Positions 16,246-25,176 of a stretch of 64,000 bases of DNA are shown in pieces. Within the stretch, counting starts at the first letter, position 1. Every line of letters starts with the position of its first letter. The position numbers were made by a program, and so were the translations under genes. The stretch spans positions 60,292 through 124,291 of the forward strand of contig JABDJK010000009.1 in the NCBI GenBank assembly GCA_013002535.1. Reading direction: 5' to 3'. Origin of the DNA: Hyphococcus sp. (GTDB lineage: Bacteria; Pseudomonadota; Alphaproteobacteria; Caulobacterales; Parvularculaceae). The notes beneath the pieces were generated by a model. That model had not been told where the DNA came from. It made no database searches and was given only the letters and a program-made list of their open reading frames with translations.

Positions 16246-16808
16246 GTGAAAATATACGGTATCGACTTTACCAGCGCTCCACGATCATCGAAACCGACAA
16301 CATGTCTGCGGTGTAAACTCGAAGCGACCGAATTGTTCGCCGAAGAACTCGAATTGTTTGCAACATTCGAAGAATTTGACGCTGCACTTTCCAGACCCGG
16401 GCCATCGATCGCGGGAATTGACCTTCCATTCGGGCTGTCACGAAAATTTGTCGAAAATATAAACTGGCCAAAAACTTTGGAAGCCAATGTTTCTTATGCG
16501 TCTGAACTTGGGTGCGCCGGGTTTCGACTAGCGCTTGAGACGATAAGGCATGTCGCCCAATGGGCGATAAAGAGCATAAACGAAAAACTGACATTCTCAC
16601 CGGGTCGATAAGCCCCCAGCAATTCTATAGCGCGCCGGTTAGTTTGATGTTCTTTGAGGGCGCTCCCCGCCTCGTTAGGGAAAACGTTACGATTTCACAT
16701 TTGCGTAATGGCGATCCGTCATAAATTGTCGCCAAGGCGTACCCGGGCGTATTAAGTCGCGATCTTATCGGTCGGGCCTGTTACAAGCCAGATAACAAGA
16801 AAGAATAA
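16246..16808 (+). pseudogene. Decayed DUF429-family gene
   Basis: From GTG 16246 the frame gives a clear DUF429 N-terminus (KIYGIDFTSAPRSSKP; SIAGIDLPFGLSRKFVENI) and stays open to 16611, but the family match is lost around 16570. The match continues in other frames: APVSLMFFEGAPRLVRENV up to a stop at about 16725, then VAKAYPGVLSRDLIGRACYK up to the stop at 16806. Family members are RNase H-like predicted nucleases of about 250 residues. At least two frameshifts have occurred, so the gene is broken. It may have formed one transcript with the VOC gene. Confidence 0.75.
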
Positions 16809-16967
16809 CCTGAAACGTGATCTTAGTATTGCGGATCTAATTGGTAACGTGATCATTGGCGCGTGGTATGGCCCCTGAAGGTTTTCGGACGATCGGCTGC
16901 CGTGGTAATCGAGACTAATCGAACGGTCTCATATTTTTTTCAATTAACAAATAAATGATAGCTCAAA

Positions 16968-18611
16968 TCACTTGGCTTCAAAGGCCGCCTTGGTTTCTTC
17001 GTACTTGCTAATTTTTCCATCGCACTCTGATTTCTTTTGTTCGAGAGCTTGCTCCATACCTTTAGATGAATTTGATTTCGAATATAGTTTCATCTGATCA
17101 GCTACGCGTTGCGCTTCCGGATCGCTAGACGCAAACCCGTTACTTTTCAGCCAATTCTTTGCTTTGGTTTCATCCTTAAACATCCCGGCGACCGGGCGAT
17201 AGTTTAGGCTGCCCGTTCGGTCGATTGCGCTGGCGACGCCAATCACAGCTCGAACGAATGTGAGCGCGTCTGTAACAGTTCCAACCATCGAACTTACGAC
17301 TGGAATACCGGGTGGAACTTTGCTGAATAAATCGTTTGCTTTATCCACCCCGTCAGCCCAGCTTTTAAAATCGCTCTCTGTTTTTCCCTTCAGCATGCCA
17401 AGTCGCGCCATCGCTTCGAACGCTAATCGTTGGGCCTCTAGGAGTTCTCCTAATTCACGTACGCAAGTCTTAACTTTTTCAAATTCTTCATCAACTTGCG
17501 CTTGCGTTGGCTTTATTGGAGCTGGTGGTAAAACCACCTTCGCTTCCGACTCAGCTTTAGCATTTGCAGCTTTTGCGGCTTCCGCCTTTGCAGCCAATTC
17601 GCCGCATTCTCTGCGTTTGTCATTCAGCGCCTTCAACGCTTTGTTCTCAGCCTTCTTCGCCTTTTCAGCAGCTTCACGTTTGCTTTGGGCGTCCTTTTCC
17701 GCTTGGCGGATTTTTCGATTGGAATGCAACCGTGCACCGTTTTTTGCATCAGTTAATCGCTTATCGGCAGCGGCTTTCTCTGATTGTTTTGCGGCTAAAT
17801 TTGTCTTGGCGGCTTCTCGCTCATGCGTTAGTGCATTGTCGAGCTCGCGCTCAGCAATTTTGACCGCTTCCTTCGCGGCTTGAACGGCCTTGTTTGCGTT
17901 AAGCAATTCAGTTTGGCCAGCTTCATTTTGTGCTTTCATATTACGGACATCCTGATCAGCTGTGTCCGCAGACATTTTTAACGCATCCGAATTAGCCTTT
18001 GCGTTTTCATATTTTGCCTGCAGCGCGACCAGTTCTTCTGCACATTTATTTGCTTTTTTTACGGCGATTGCCCACGCGCCGTGAGTTCGTTTCGCAGCAT
18101 TGCGCAAACGGCGCGGAATTCTTTTATCTGTATAGTCAACTTTCGGCGATTCCAACTGGCTATGTTGGATGATGTCATCCACTGGACTTGCGCCGACAAC
18201 TTTGACCTTTAGCCGGACTTTTTGTCGGTTCACTTTGCAATTTTTAAAAATAAGACCGCCGCAGTTCTGGCAATCAATTTCAACAATTGCTTCATATTCG
18301 CCGGGCGTTAAATTCGAAAAATCCAGCGTCGCTTGTATCGTCCTATTTTCGCCAGGCCTAACCTGGCGAATAACAGGGTCTTTTGAAAAGCGAAGCCAAT
18401 CAGCATTCGAGGAAAATTTAAAATCTATAGATTGATCGCAATCTACATTCCTTGCGGCCATTGCGATTGAATATTGCTCACCAGCATTTCTTTCTCCGAG
18501 ATCAACGTCAGTATATTGTTGACCGGATTTCTCTTGTGCGAAGGCAACTGCGAACATCGAAACGATTGCGGTTAAAATCGCGAGAATTGATTTTGATACG
18601 GAGAATGACAT
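16968..18611 (-). CDS. Exported coiled-coil protein with Cys-rich beta domain
   Basis: The product is 547 residues and no family was recognised. A signal peptide (SILAILTAIVSMFAVAFA) is followed by a beta-rich domain of about residues 25-140 with five Cys (VDCDQS, VEIDCQNCGG, KNCKVN) and a PGEYEAIVEI strand that recalls BACON/Ig-like modules. Residues of about 180-375 are an Ala/Lys/Glu-rich coiled coil (EAAEKAKKAENKALKAL). A Pro-rich hinge follows (VVLPPAPIKPTQ), then a C-terminal domain with a hydrophobic helix (VTDALTFVRAVIGVASAI). It probably spans or props the periplasm or surface. AGGGGCGG precedes the ATG at 18611. It is the last gene of the accessory region before core TadE genes. Confidence 0.7.
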   Translation of the reverse strand: MSFSVSKSILAILTAIVSMFAVAFAQEKSGQQYTDVDLGERNAGEQYSIAMAARNVDCDQSIDFKFSSNADWLRFSKDPVIRQVRPGENRTIQATLDFSNLTPGEYEAIVEIDCQNCGGLIFKNCKVNRQKVRLKVKVVGASPVDDIIQHSQLESPKVDYTDKRIPRRLRNAAKRTHGAWAIAVKKANKCAEELVALQAKYENAKANSDALKMSADTADQDVRNMKAQNEAGQTELLNANKAVQAAKEAVKIAERELDNALTHEREAAKTNLAAKQSEKAAADKRLTDAKNGARLHSNRKIRQAEKDAQSKREAAEKAKKAENKALKALNDKRRECGELAAKAEAAKAANAKAESEAKVVLPPAPIKPTQAQVDEEFEKVKTCVRELGELLEAQRLAFEAMARLGMLKGKTESDFKSWADGVDKANDLFSKVPPGIPVVSSMVGTVTDALTFVRAVIGVASAIDRTGSLNYRPVAGMFKDETKAKNWLKSNGFASSDPEAQRVADQMKLYSKSNSSKGMEQALEQKKSECDGKISKYEETKAAFEAK

Positions 18612-19015
18612 ATCGCCGCCCCTTTGTCGCATAATATTGGCCATTGGACGCGGCGGAACAAATTGTGAATGTAAATTGGTCGATTTAATTTAGCAAATGC
18701 GCCTCAAGTTTAGAAAAATTTGGTTCGTTTCCAACGGCTTGGCTCGCGCCTGCAATAGGAATGAAACCATGCGATAACACTATTAGCTAGCGAAAAGGAT
18801 TAGCTGCACAAGAAAATATATCTTGGCGATCAATCTTTCCAAAAAAGATAAAGTATTGCGACGATCAGTTGCGCGCGCCGCCAATAGCGGACATTCGTTT
18901 ATGGCTTATCAATCCGATTAAACGCTTTTCATTCCCGCGCATCAGTCAAGCGCTACCCGCAAGCGCTGAATGGAACTGAGAGCAAAATGAAATCTATGAA
19001 TTCGACAAACGGCGA
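18612..19015. other. Intergenic region at the right side of the accessory block
   Basis: This 404-base stretch has no supportable gene. It carries the promoter side of the coiled-coil protein gene. I looked here for a second copy of the tRNA-Val 3' end (the expected right attachment site) and did not find one. Confidence 0.5.
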
Positions 19016-19579
19016 TTACATGCAATTGCCTGGCGCCGAGCATAACTCCACGCGCAGCGAACGGCGCGGCCACCGCGTCGCCATTTTATCGAAATTGACA
19101 TTCTGAATAAGCTGCCGGGTCAAGGTCGGCACATAATTGTAAGTCAACTCAGCAACCATAATTGACGAGTTTGCATCTAACAAAGCCGCGTCTGGCAAAT
19201 CAGTATAGGGCGTATCCGGCGCCAAAGGTTTATTGCCGCTATTGTCATAGCTCCATTGAACGACCGGGTCGCCATTGTCGTCTGCTATGACGCTAATCAG
19301 GCGAATATCCATCGTCGATGTAGTATCGCCGATGATCTCACGTACGCCGTCGAATAAATCGTCAGCGGCGCTCTCCATCAACTGTGTTTCCTGGGCAGCT
19401 AGGTCTGCAAGCGTGTTGACCGCGAGCGAGACTTTCCTGTTTTGCGCCAGCGCGCTTGAGCCCTCTACAACGCCGAAGAAGATTGCGATCAAAACCGGCA
19501 ACAATAGAGCAAATTCAGTTGCGGCGACGCCATCGCGCGCAGAACGGAATCTTCGGAACAATGCGTTTGAGTAATACAT
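19016..19579 (-). CDS. TadE/TadG-like pilus assembly protein
   Basis: The product is 187 residues. An N-terminal basic tail leads into DGVAATEFALLLPVLIAIFFGV, the TadE-like motif with the Glu typical of prepilin-like proteins and a single membrane helix. The periplasmic remainder includes two Cys near the end (VELCSAPGNC). Such pseudopilins are needed for Flp pilus biogenesis, probably in the assembly base. It starts 5 bases after the stop of the preceding TadE-like gene, so they are one operon. The main tad locus lies about 27 kb away in the same orientation. Confidence 0.85.
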   Translation of the reverse strand: MYYSNALFRRFRSARDGVAATEFALLLPVLIAIFFGVVEGSSALAQNRKVSLAVNTLADLAAQETQLMESAADDLFDGVREIIGDTTSTMDIRLISVIADDNGDPVVQWSYDNSGNKPLAPDTPYTDLPDAALLDANSSIMVAELTYNYVPTLTRQLIQNVNFDKMATRWPRRSLRVELCSAPGNCM

Positions 19580-19584
19580 TCTAA

Positions 19585-20127
19585 TTAATCCTCAAACGGT
19601 TCGTTGCGGAAGATTGTTACGGATTTCAATTCGCGAAACCCGTGGGTCGTCTGTTTTAGATCAAGCCCGATTGCCGGGTTTATAGGTTTGTAGAGAAGGC
19701 ATACGCGAACACGGACGATTTCGCGCTGCACACCGTAATCTGCTTCAGAAAATTGCGCGCCTTCAATCGTAGGATCATCTTGGTCGCGGCAAACTTGCGA
19801 CGAAAGGTCAGCCGCGAGCGCATTGAAATCTCCAAAACGAGCGATATCGATTGTTAAAAGCTCATCACACGAACCAAAAGTATCGACGATATTGCAGATT
19901 TCATTGTAAAAATCGTCCTTGGAAATTCCGTTTTGCGCCTGGCCCGTTCGAATAAGCCGAGCGGCATTGGCCGCCGCTTGATTCACCGCGCTATCGACAA
20001 AGAAAAACCAGCCCGCTTCTAAAATCGAAAACACGAGCATAAAAAACATCGGCACAACCAGCGCAAACTCAACGGCCGTGGCCCCGTCTTTGTTGCGCCT
20101 GATTGAGCGTAATAGCCTGCGCTTCAT
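19585..20127 (-). CDS. TadE-like pilus assembly protein
   Basis: The product is 180 residues. Its basic start (KRRLLRSIRRNKDG) is followed by ATAVEFALVVPMFFMLVFSI, the TadE motif with membrane helix, and a periplasmic domain with Cys in NEICNIVDTFGSCDE and VRVCLLYKP. It pairs with the second TadE-like gene immediately downstream; two such subunits together are usual for Flp/Tad systems. Promoter sequences should lie in the 150 bases before the ATG, which also hold a bidirectional terminator of the upstream gene. Confidence 0.87.
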   Translation of the reverse strand: MKRRLLRSIRRNKDGATAVEFALVVPMFFMLVFSILEAGWFFFVDSAVNQAAANAARLIRTGQAQNGISKDDFYNEICNIVDTFGSCDELLTIDIARFGDFNALAADLSSQVCRDQDDPTIEGAQFSEADYGVQREIVRVRVCLLYKPINPAIGLDLKQTTHGFRELKSVTIFRNEPFED

Positions 20128-20281
20128 CGTCGTCGTTACCTGTACAACTTATCATCACTCACTATCGCAAAGGCCTTAAAATGGCGTTGTCGCGGACAGC
20201 GTTAATGATTCAAATTTTAGCTTTCCGACAGTTAAGATGGCGTCAGCAAAATAGGTTAATAAAAGTGAATTTTTTCAAACG

Positions 20282-20310
20282 AAAAAAGCCCCTCAATAGA
20301 GGGGCTTTTT
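20282..20310 (-). terminator. Intrinsic terminator
   Basis: GCCCCTC-AATA-GAGGGGC is a perfect 7-bp stem, with a run of A on the left and T on the right. It therefore works in both directions. Its position 27 bases after the stop of the minus-strand gene ending at 20337 makes it that gene's terminator. Confidence 0.92.
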
Positions 20311-20336
20311 AATGCGGCGGCTGTGCGTCGCCCGAA

Positions 20337-21047
20337 CTATTTCTTGTTCAATATCTTGTTTCGCGGCGCGGTCTCGTCAGCGATGGTTTCATTGACAAGA
20401 CGAGCGGTGAACTCGAACCCGCGCTCGTGCAGTTCGACCGGATTAAAGTGATTAACTTCGCCGCCGGTCATTTCGTCGAGCCCGGCGCGATTCATCGATC
20501 GTGAAGCCAGATCGTCCGCATACCCCTGCTGCGCAACGGTCGTCGCGGAAGTCGCCAATTCTTCGCGAAACATTTGCGACAGATTAACGAAATTGAGAAT
20601 TGACGATGCGAGATTGCCGCGCGGGATGCCATAGTCGGCAATGTCATAGCGCATGGTGTATGCTTCGCCCGACGGCGCCAATCCAGCCGTGGCGAACGCA
20701 TATCTGTGATTGAAGGCGCCGACCGTCTGCGGGTTCGCATTGCCTTCAAAAATAGCAATTGTCGCAAGACCGATACAATCGGAGTTGCCGTCGCCGCGGC
20801 AGGCCGTCGGCGTCATATTGAAGTTCAAGATGCCGCCAAAATTTGCCCGGATGTAAGTTTGGCCATTATCCGATGTCGTCGCCTGCCAGGCGACGCCGAG
20901 CTCGTTCAGAACCGGTCCGATCGATTGGATGTCAAAATTTGCTATCGGCGTCGATGGATTAGCGACCGGCGCATTTTGCATCTGGTTTTGCGCAGACGCG
21001 CCGCTGGCGCCCGCAGCCACGGCGGCAATAATCGCGAATAGTTTTTT
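20337..21047 (-). CDS. Exported YbjN-domain-like protein
   Basis: The product is 236 residues with a signal peptide (MKKLFAIIAAVAAGASGASA). The mature part has the order seen in YbjN-like proteins: a strand-helix start (IGPVLNELGVAWQ), QTYIRANFGGILNF, a Cys pair in TACRGDGNSDCIGL, an N-x-x-Y segment (FNHRYAFATA), and a long helix with LNFVNLSQMFREEL. YbjN proteins resemble type III secretion chaperones and their role is unclear. The ATG at 21047 is chosen to begin at the signal peptide; earlier in-frame starts would place 40 unrelated residues before it. It is followed by an intrinsic terminator. Confidence 0.6.
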   Translation of the reverse strand, partial: KKLFAIIAAVAAGASGASAQNQMQNAPVANPSTPIANFDIQSIGPVLNELGVAWQATTSDNGQTYIRANFGGILNFNMTPTACRGDGNSDCIGLATIAIFEGNANPQTVGAFNHRYAFATAGLAPSGEAYTMRYDIADYGIPRGNLASSILNFVNLSQMFREELATSATTVAQQGYADDLASRSMNRAGLDEMTGGEVNHFNPVELHERGFEFTARLVNETIADETAPRNKILNKK

Positions 21048-21243
21048 CATTCCCCAAAACATCCCCTGAGAAGCGCAGCAATAAATGCTCGCGCATGTGA
21101 ATACCCAATGACCGGTAGCATAGTAGATTACGGGCGTCATCGCAAAACCGCGGAATTGGAATGGACCGCGCACCCTAAAGGCGCGGATTCGTTGGCAAAC
21201 TTCCCCCGTGACTTTGCGGCTGTGACGTGGTTAAGCGAGCGCC

Positions 21244-22563
21244 ATGAAAGACAAAAAACCGGAAAATCTGAGCGATGGCCTCGAATCGCGCCGGGCCGCC
21301 CTTGATCTGATCGAGCGGGTGCGCGGCGGCGAACCCTTGGAGGACGCCCTTGCCGGAGCACCCGCCTATATGGCGCTAGCGGGATCAGACCGCTCATTTG
21401 CGCGCGCCCTCGCTTCAAACGTGATGCGCCGGCGCGGCTCCATCGATCATATTCTCGGGACGTATATCGAACGGCCGTTGCCAAAAAAATCTGCGCGCGT
21501 CATGGACATTTTGCGTCTCGCGGCGGCGCAATCGATTTTTCTCGAGACGCCTGATCATGCAGCAGTATCAACGGCGGTGACATTATCTAGCGAGCGGCGC
21601 GAGACTGCCGGCTACGCGAAACTCATCAACGCCGTTGCGCGAAAAGTGGCGGCAAATGGCGAATCCTTATTGGCAAAAGCGCCGGCGCGCGCCGATACGC
21701 CAGCGTGGATGTGGCGAAGCTGGGAACGCGCATACGGGCCGAAAAAATTGCGCGCCATCGCTGAGGCCCATCGTAAACAGGCTCCGCTGGATATTTCACT
21801 GCGTGATCCGTCTGAAGCGCCCCAATGGGCGGAGCGCCTTGAGGCCGAGATATTACCGAACGGATCCCTGCGCCGAAATGGCTGCGGAGATGTGCGGTCG
21901 CTTCCGGGATTCGACGAGGGCGCATGGTGGGTGCAAGATTTGGCGGCAAGCCTGCCCGTGATGTTGCTGGGCGATGTTGCGGGCAAAATTGTTTATGATC
22001 TTTGCGCAGCGCCGGGCGGTAAAACAATGCAACTCGCAGCGCGGTATGCGACCGTCACCGCAGTAGATCGGTCGGAAACACGGCTGGCCCGCCTACAGGA
22101 AAACCTGACCCGTACGAATCTTTCCGCGACACTCGTTGAAGAAGACGCCTTGCGCTGGAACCCAAAAGAAAAAGCCGACGCCATTCTTCTCGATGCGCCG
22201 TGCTCAGCAACCGGCACGCTTCGCCGCCATCCCGACATCGCCTGGACAAAAATAGAAACCGATATTGAAGCCTTGACCGCGCTTCAGGCCAAGATGATTG
22301 ATCGCTCGCTCGGCAAGCTGAAACCGGGCGGGCTCCTTATCTATTGCGTATGTTCGCTCCAACGCGAAGAAGGCGAAAAACAGGCTGAAGCCGTTCTCGC
22401 GCGGCGCGAAAATCTGGAGCGCGTGGCTGTTGAACCCGACGATATTGGCGGGCTCAGTGAAGCCGTGGATCGCAATGGGGATTTGCGCACGCTCCCCTCA
22501 ATGCTCGCCGATAAAGGCGGGATGGACGGGTTCTTCGCCGTCCGGTTTCGCCTTAAAAGCTGA
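21244..22563 (+). CDS. rsmB: RsmB-type rRNA cytosine-C5 methyltransferase
   Basis: The product is 439 residues. An N-terminal NusB-like helical domain (about residues 10-150; EDALAGAPAYMALAG, FARALASNVMRRRGSID) precedes an RsmB/NOP2 SAM-dependent domain. Motifs seen are the SAM loop YDLCAAPGGKTMQLA, motif IV LLDAPCSATGTLRRHPD and motif VI VCSLQREEGE. These include the two catalytic Cys (in APCSA and CVCSL). RsmB methylates C967 of 16S rRNA in the cytosol. The length fits the family. The start ATG at 21244 fits the domain start. It stands alone, followed by a Bax-inhibitor-family gene. Confidence 0.92.
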   Translation: MKDKKPENLSDGLESRRAALDLIERVRGGEPLEDALAGAPAYMALAGSDRSFARALASNVMRRRGSIDHILGTYIERPLPKKSARVMDILRLAAAQSIFLETPDHAAVSTAVTLSSERRETAGYAKLINAVARKVAANGESLLAKAPARADTPAWMWRSWERAYGPKKLRAIAEAHRKQAPLDISLRDPSEAPQWAERLEAEILPNGSLRRNGCGDVRSLPGFDEGAWWVQDLAASLPVMLLGDVAGKIVYDLCAAPGGKTMQLAARYATVTAVDRSETRLARLQENLTRTNLSATLVEEDALRWNPKEKADAILLDAPCSATGTLRRHPDIAWTKIETDIEALTALQAKMIDRSLGKLKPGGLLIYCVCSLQREEGEKQAEAVLARRENLERVAVEPDDIGGLSEAVDRNGDLRTLPSMLADKGGMDGFFAVRFRLKS

Positions 22564-22734
22564 TCAGCGCAGTCCGTAAACCTTATCAAAGGGTTAACTC
22601 GCAGATTTTCGGGCCAAAACGACGACGATTCCGCTGAAAACCCTTGATTGCGGGGACGGCGGCCCCGATATTACGCGCTGTTATTCGGTGTGGGCCAGAA
22701 GTGCGCCCGGCCGTCAGGAAAGGAAGATTTTGAA

Positions 22735-23466
22735 ATGAACGAACCACGCAGACAATTTGGCGGTTCTGTCGCCGACGCCAGGACAGGCGCCGTCATCGAC
22801 GAGGGCCTGCGCCAATATATGCTTGGCGTTTACAACTACATGGCGCTTGCCGTTGCTGGCACTGGCCTCATCTCGATGTTGATGGCGTCTAACGAAGCGC
22901 TGATGTATCAGATTGCGGCCACGCCGCTGAAATGGGTTGGCTTCGCCGGCATCATTGGTATCGGCTGGTTTGCACCGCGCGTTATTTTCTCTGGATCGAA
23001 AATCGCCGCTCACGGCATGTTCTGGCTCTACGCCGCGCTTTGGGGCGCGATGATCGCGCCAATGTTGTTTTTCTTTCAGCAGGCTGGCGCCGCGCAAGAT
23101 ATCTACCGGGCCTTTTTCATCACCGCGTCTGTTTTTGGCGCAATGAGCCTTTATGGTTACACAACCAAGAAGAACCTCTCCGGTTGGGCCAGCTTCCTTA
23201 TGATGGCGGCTGTTGGCTTGATCATTGCGATCATCGTCAACGCAATCTTCTTACAAAGCACGATGATGAGCCTTGTGACATCGTCGCTGGTCGTTCTCGT
23301 TTTTTCAGCGGTAACCGCCTACGAGACACAGATGATCAAAGGCATGTATCAGGAAGGATCGTCCACCAACGATCGCGCATCGATCTTTGGCGCCTTCGCA
23401 CTTTACGGATCGTTCGTGACGCTGTTTGTGCACATCCTGAACATCCTTGGGATTATGCGCGATTAA
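22735..23466 (+). CDS. Bax inhibitor-1/YccA family membrane protein
   Basis: The product is 243 residues with seven predicted membrane segments. Typical BI-1 segments are GLRQYMLGVYNYMALAVAGT near residue 22, YRAFFITASVFGAMSLYGY and TAYETQMIKGMY, and a short C-terminal end. Family members are inner-membrane proteins linked to calcium or pH leak and protease control. The ATG at 22735 follows AGGAAAGGAAG. An intrinsic terminator follows. Confidence 0.9.
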   Translation: MNEPRRQFGGSVADARTGAVIDEGLRQYMLGVYNYMALAVAGTGLISMLMASNEALMYQIAATPLKWVGFAGIIGIGWFAPRVIFSGSKIAAHGMFWLYAALWGAMIAPMLFFFQQAGAAQDIYRAFFITASVFGAMSLYGYTTKKNLSGWASFLMMAAVGLIIAIIVNAIFLQSTMMSLVTSSLVVLVFSAVTAYETQMIKGMYQEGSSTNDRASIFGAFALYGSFVTLFVHILNILGIMRD

Positions 23467-23493
23467 ATACTCGCAAATTAAGTCCTCAAAGAA

Positions 23494-23521
23494 CCCCCGC
23501 CGTAAAAAGCGGGGGTTTTTT
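23494..23521 (+). terminator. Intrinsic terminator after Bax inhibitor gene
   Basis: CCCCCGC and GCGGGGG pair around an 8-base loop and are followed by six T. It lies 28 bases after the stop codon at 23466. Confidence 0.92.
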
Positions 23522-23592
23522 CTGACCAAAGCGTGATGGTCCGTCAGAGATTATCATTTGATGCTTGCCCAATCCCGCCATAAAGTAAGCTG

Positions 23593-24825
23593 ATGACCGC
23601 AAGAGACAAATTCGATCTGCCCATCGCCGCCGCCGATCCTAAGGCGGCGGTCGGTTATGACGCCTATGTTCAGGAATTTTTGAGCTACGGCGCCGGCATT
23701 CGCGATTTGTTTGCGGTCGCCGATGCAACACCGGAAGCGCCTCTTCTCAGCGCCCACGCTGCGGCTTTGCATCTTGCCTTTGAAGGGGCTGAAGGCTGGC
23801 AGGCCGCAAGACCTTACATAGCGCGCATGCGCCAGACCATCGATGCGGCGACGGAGCGCGAAAAGTTGTTTTGCGCCGCCGTCGACGCATGGGCGGCGCT
23901 GGATTTTTCCAAGGCGCTTGCGCTGCTTGATGAGTTAACGGTGCGTTGGCCCGCTGACCTATGCTCCATCAAATGGGGCCAGTACCACGCCTTTAATTTG
24001 GGAGATCAAGCAGCGCTGTTGCGGTTTGGCGACCGCGCCCATCTCGTGCATGAGGAAACGCCTTATGCGCATGGTATGATCGCCTTCGCGCTGGAGCAAT
24101 GCCATCGCCTGCGAGAGGCTGAAGAAGAGGGTATGCGCGCCAGCGAAATCGCCATCGACGACGCTTGGGCCCATCACGCTATTGCTCATGTTATGGAGAC
24201 CGAAGGCCGCGCCGCCGACGGCGCGCGCTGGCTCGATCACTGCGCCCACACCTGGGAGAAAAAAGGCGTCTTCATTCGAGACCACAATTGGTGGCACGCC
24301 GCGCTCTTTCGCTTGGGGCTTGGCCGTTATGATGAAGCGCTCGAAATTTATGATAAGCGTCTCTGGGGCGTATGGCCGGAATTCCCGCAGGAACAAATCG
24401 GCGCTGTTTCGATGTTATGGCGACTGGAAATGCGCGGGCTCAATGTCGGCGACCGCTGGGCGCCCGTCGTTGAACAGGCGCGCGCAAGGGCCGGCGAACA
24501 TCTCTTCCCTTTTCATGATTTGCATTATGTTTACGCCCTTGCCCGCGCCGGCGAGCAACACGAAGCCCAAGCGTTTGAGGCGTCGCTGCAACGAAAAGCA
24601 GAAACGAAAACCGGCGACGCCGCCTATGTCTGGCAGTCGATTACGGCGCCCGCAGCAGCCGCGCTGATAGATTTCGCGCAAACGCGCCACCAAAATGCGG
24701 CGACAAAACTGAAACCGCTTCTCAATGAGCTCCACCGTGTTGGCGGTAGCCATGCGCAGCGTCACGTTTTTGTGGAAGCTTACGATTATTGCCGCAATGG
24801 CGGCGCCGCAGCGTTCAACGCCTAA
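23593..24825 (+). CDS. TTC38-like tetratricopeptide protein
   Basis: The 410-residue all-helical protein matches the TTC38/StaR-like group. Typical segments are DDAWAHHAIAHVMETEGR near residue 190, HNWWHAALFRLGLGRYDEALE near 235 and LHYVYALARAGE near 310. The TPR array is cytosolic with no signal or membrane segment. The group is widespread in proteobacteria and animals without a defined reaction. It ends 9 bases before the convergent DUF2794 gene. Confidence 0.8.
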   Translation: MTARDKFDLPIAAADPKAAVGYDAYVQEFLSYGAGIRDLFAVADATPEAPLLSAHAAALHLAFEGAEGWQAARPYIARMRQTIDAATEREKLFCAAVDAWAALDFSKALALLDELTVRWPADLCSIKWGQYHAFNLGDQAALLRFGDRAHLVHEETPYAHGMIAFALEQCHRLREAEEEGMRASEIAIDDAWAHHAIAHVMETEGRAADGARWLDHCAHTWEKKGVFIRDHNWWHAALFRLGLGRYDEALEIYDKRLWGVWPEFPQEQIGAVSMLWRLEMRGLNVGDRWAPVVEQARARAGEHLFPFHDLHYVYALARAGEQHEAQAFEASLQRKAETKTGDAAYVWQSITAPAAAALIDFAQTRHQNAATKLKPLLNELHRVGGSHAQRHVFVEAYDYCRNGGAAAFNA

Positions 24826-24834
24826 GTCGTCCGC

Positions 24835-25176
24835 TTACGTTGCCAGCTTGATGCGCTGGCGATCAAACACCTTCAACACCTGTCCAAGATCGTGTCCGCG
24901 CTTTAGAACGCCGCCCGACAAGGATGTCACCAGATAGGCGCCTTGTTTTCGCGCCAGGGCGGGACGCTTTTCGATCCGATAAAGCGGCATCTCCGACGCT
25001 CGTCGAAAGATAGAAAAAACAGCAACATCCTCAAGGCAATCGATGGCATAATCGCGCCAGTCGCCGGCGGCGACGAACTGTCCATAAAGACCGAGAATGC
25101 GGGTTAATTCCGAGCGCGTGAAGGCGACGCGTTCTTTGGATCGTGACGGAGGCCGAACGGCATTTTGTGTCTGCAT
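24835..25176 (-). CDS. DUF2794 protein
   Basis: The product is 113 residues and closely matches DUF2794, a family confined to alphaproteobacteria: RSELTRILGLYGQFVAAGDWRDYAID, AVFSIFRRASEMPLYRIEK and LKRGHDLGQVLKVF. The function is unknown. The ATG at 25176 was chosen because upstream codons add a non-conserved tail. The conserved block and length support a real gene and the taxonomic reading of the window. Confidence 0.85.
   Translation of the reverse strand: MQTQNAVRPPSRSKERVAFTRSELTRILGLYGQFVAAGDWRDYAIDCLEDVAVFSIFRRASEMPLYRIEKRPALARKQGAYLVTSLSGGVLKRGHDLGQVLKVFDRQRIKLAT

Noticed and set aside
16246..16611. Intact 121-residue protein
   Set aside because: Family blocks continue in other frames to 16808, which shows it is the front part of a broken DUF429 gene.
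17260..17883. 207-codon plus-strand frame opposite the coiled-coil gene
   Set aside because: It is an antisense shadow of an Ala/Lys/Glu-rich gene. Its Ser/Phe/Ala-rich translation has no motif, while the minus strand has a signal peptide and a ribosome site.
3045..18960. Right-hand attachment repeat of the tRNA-Val 3' end
   Set aside because: I searched by eye for copies of GGTTCGAAACCACG and CGCCCACCA in the region and found none. The element's right border cannot be set.
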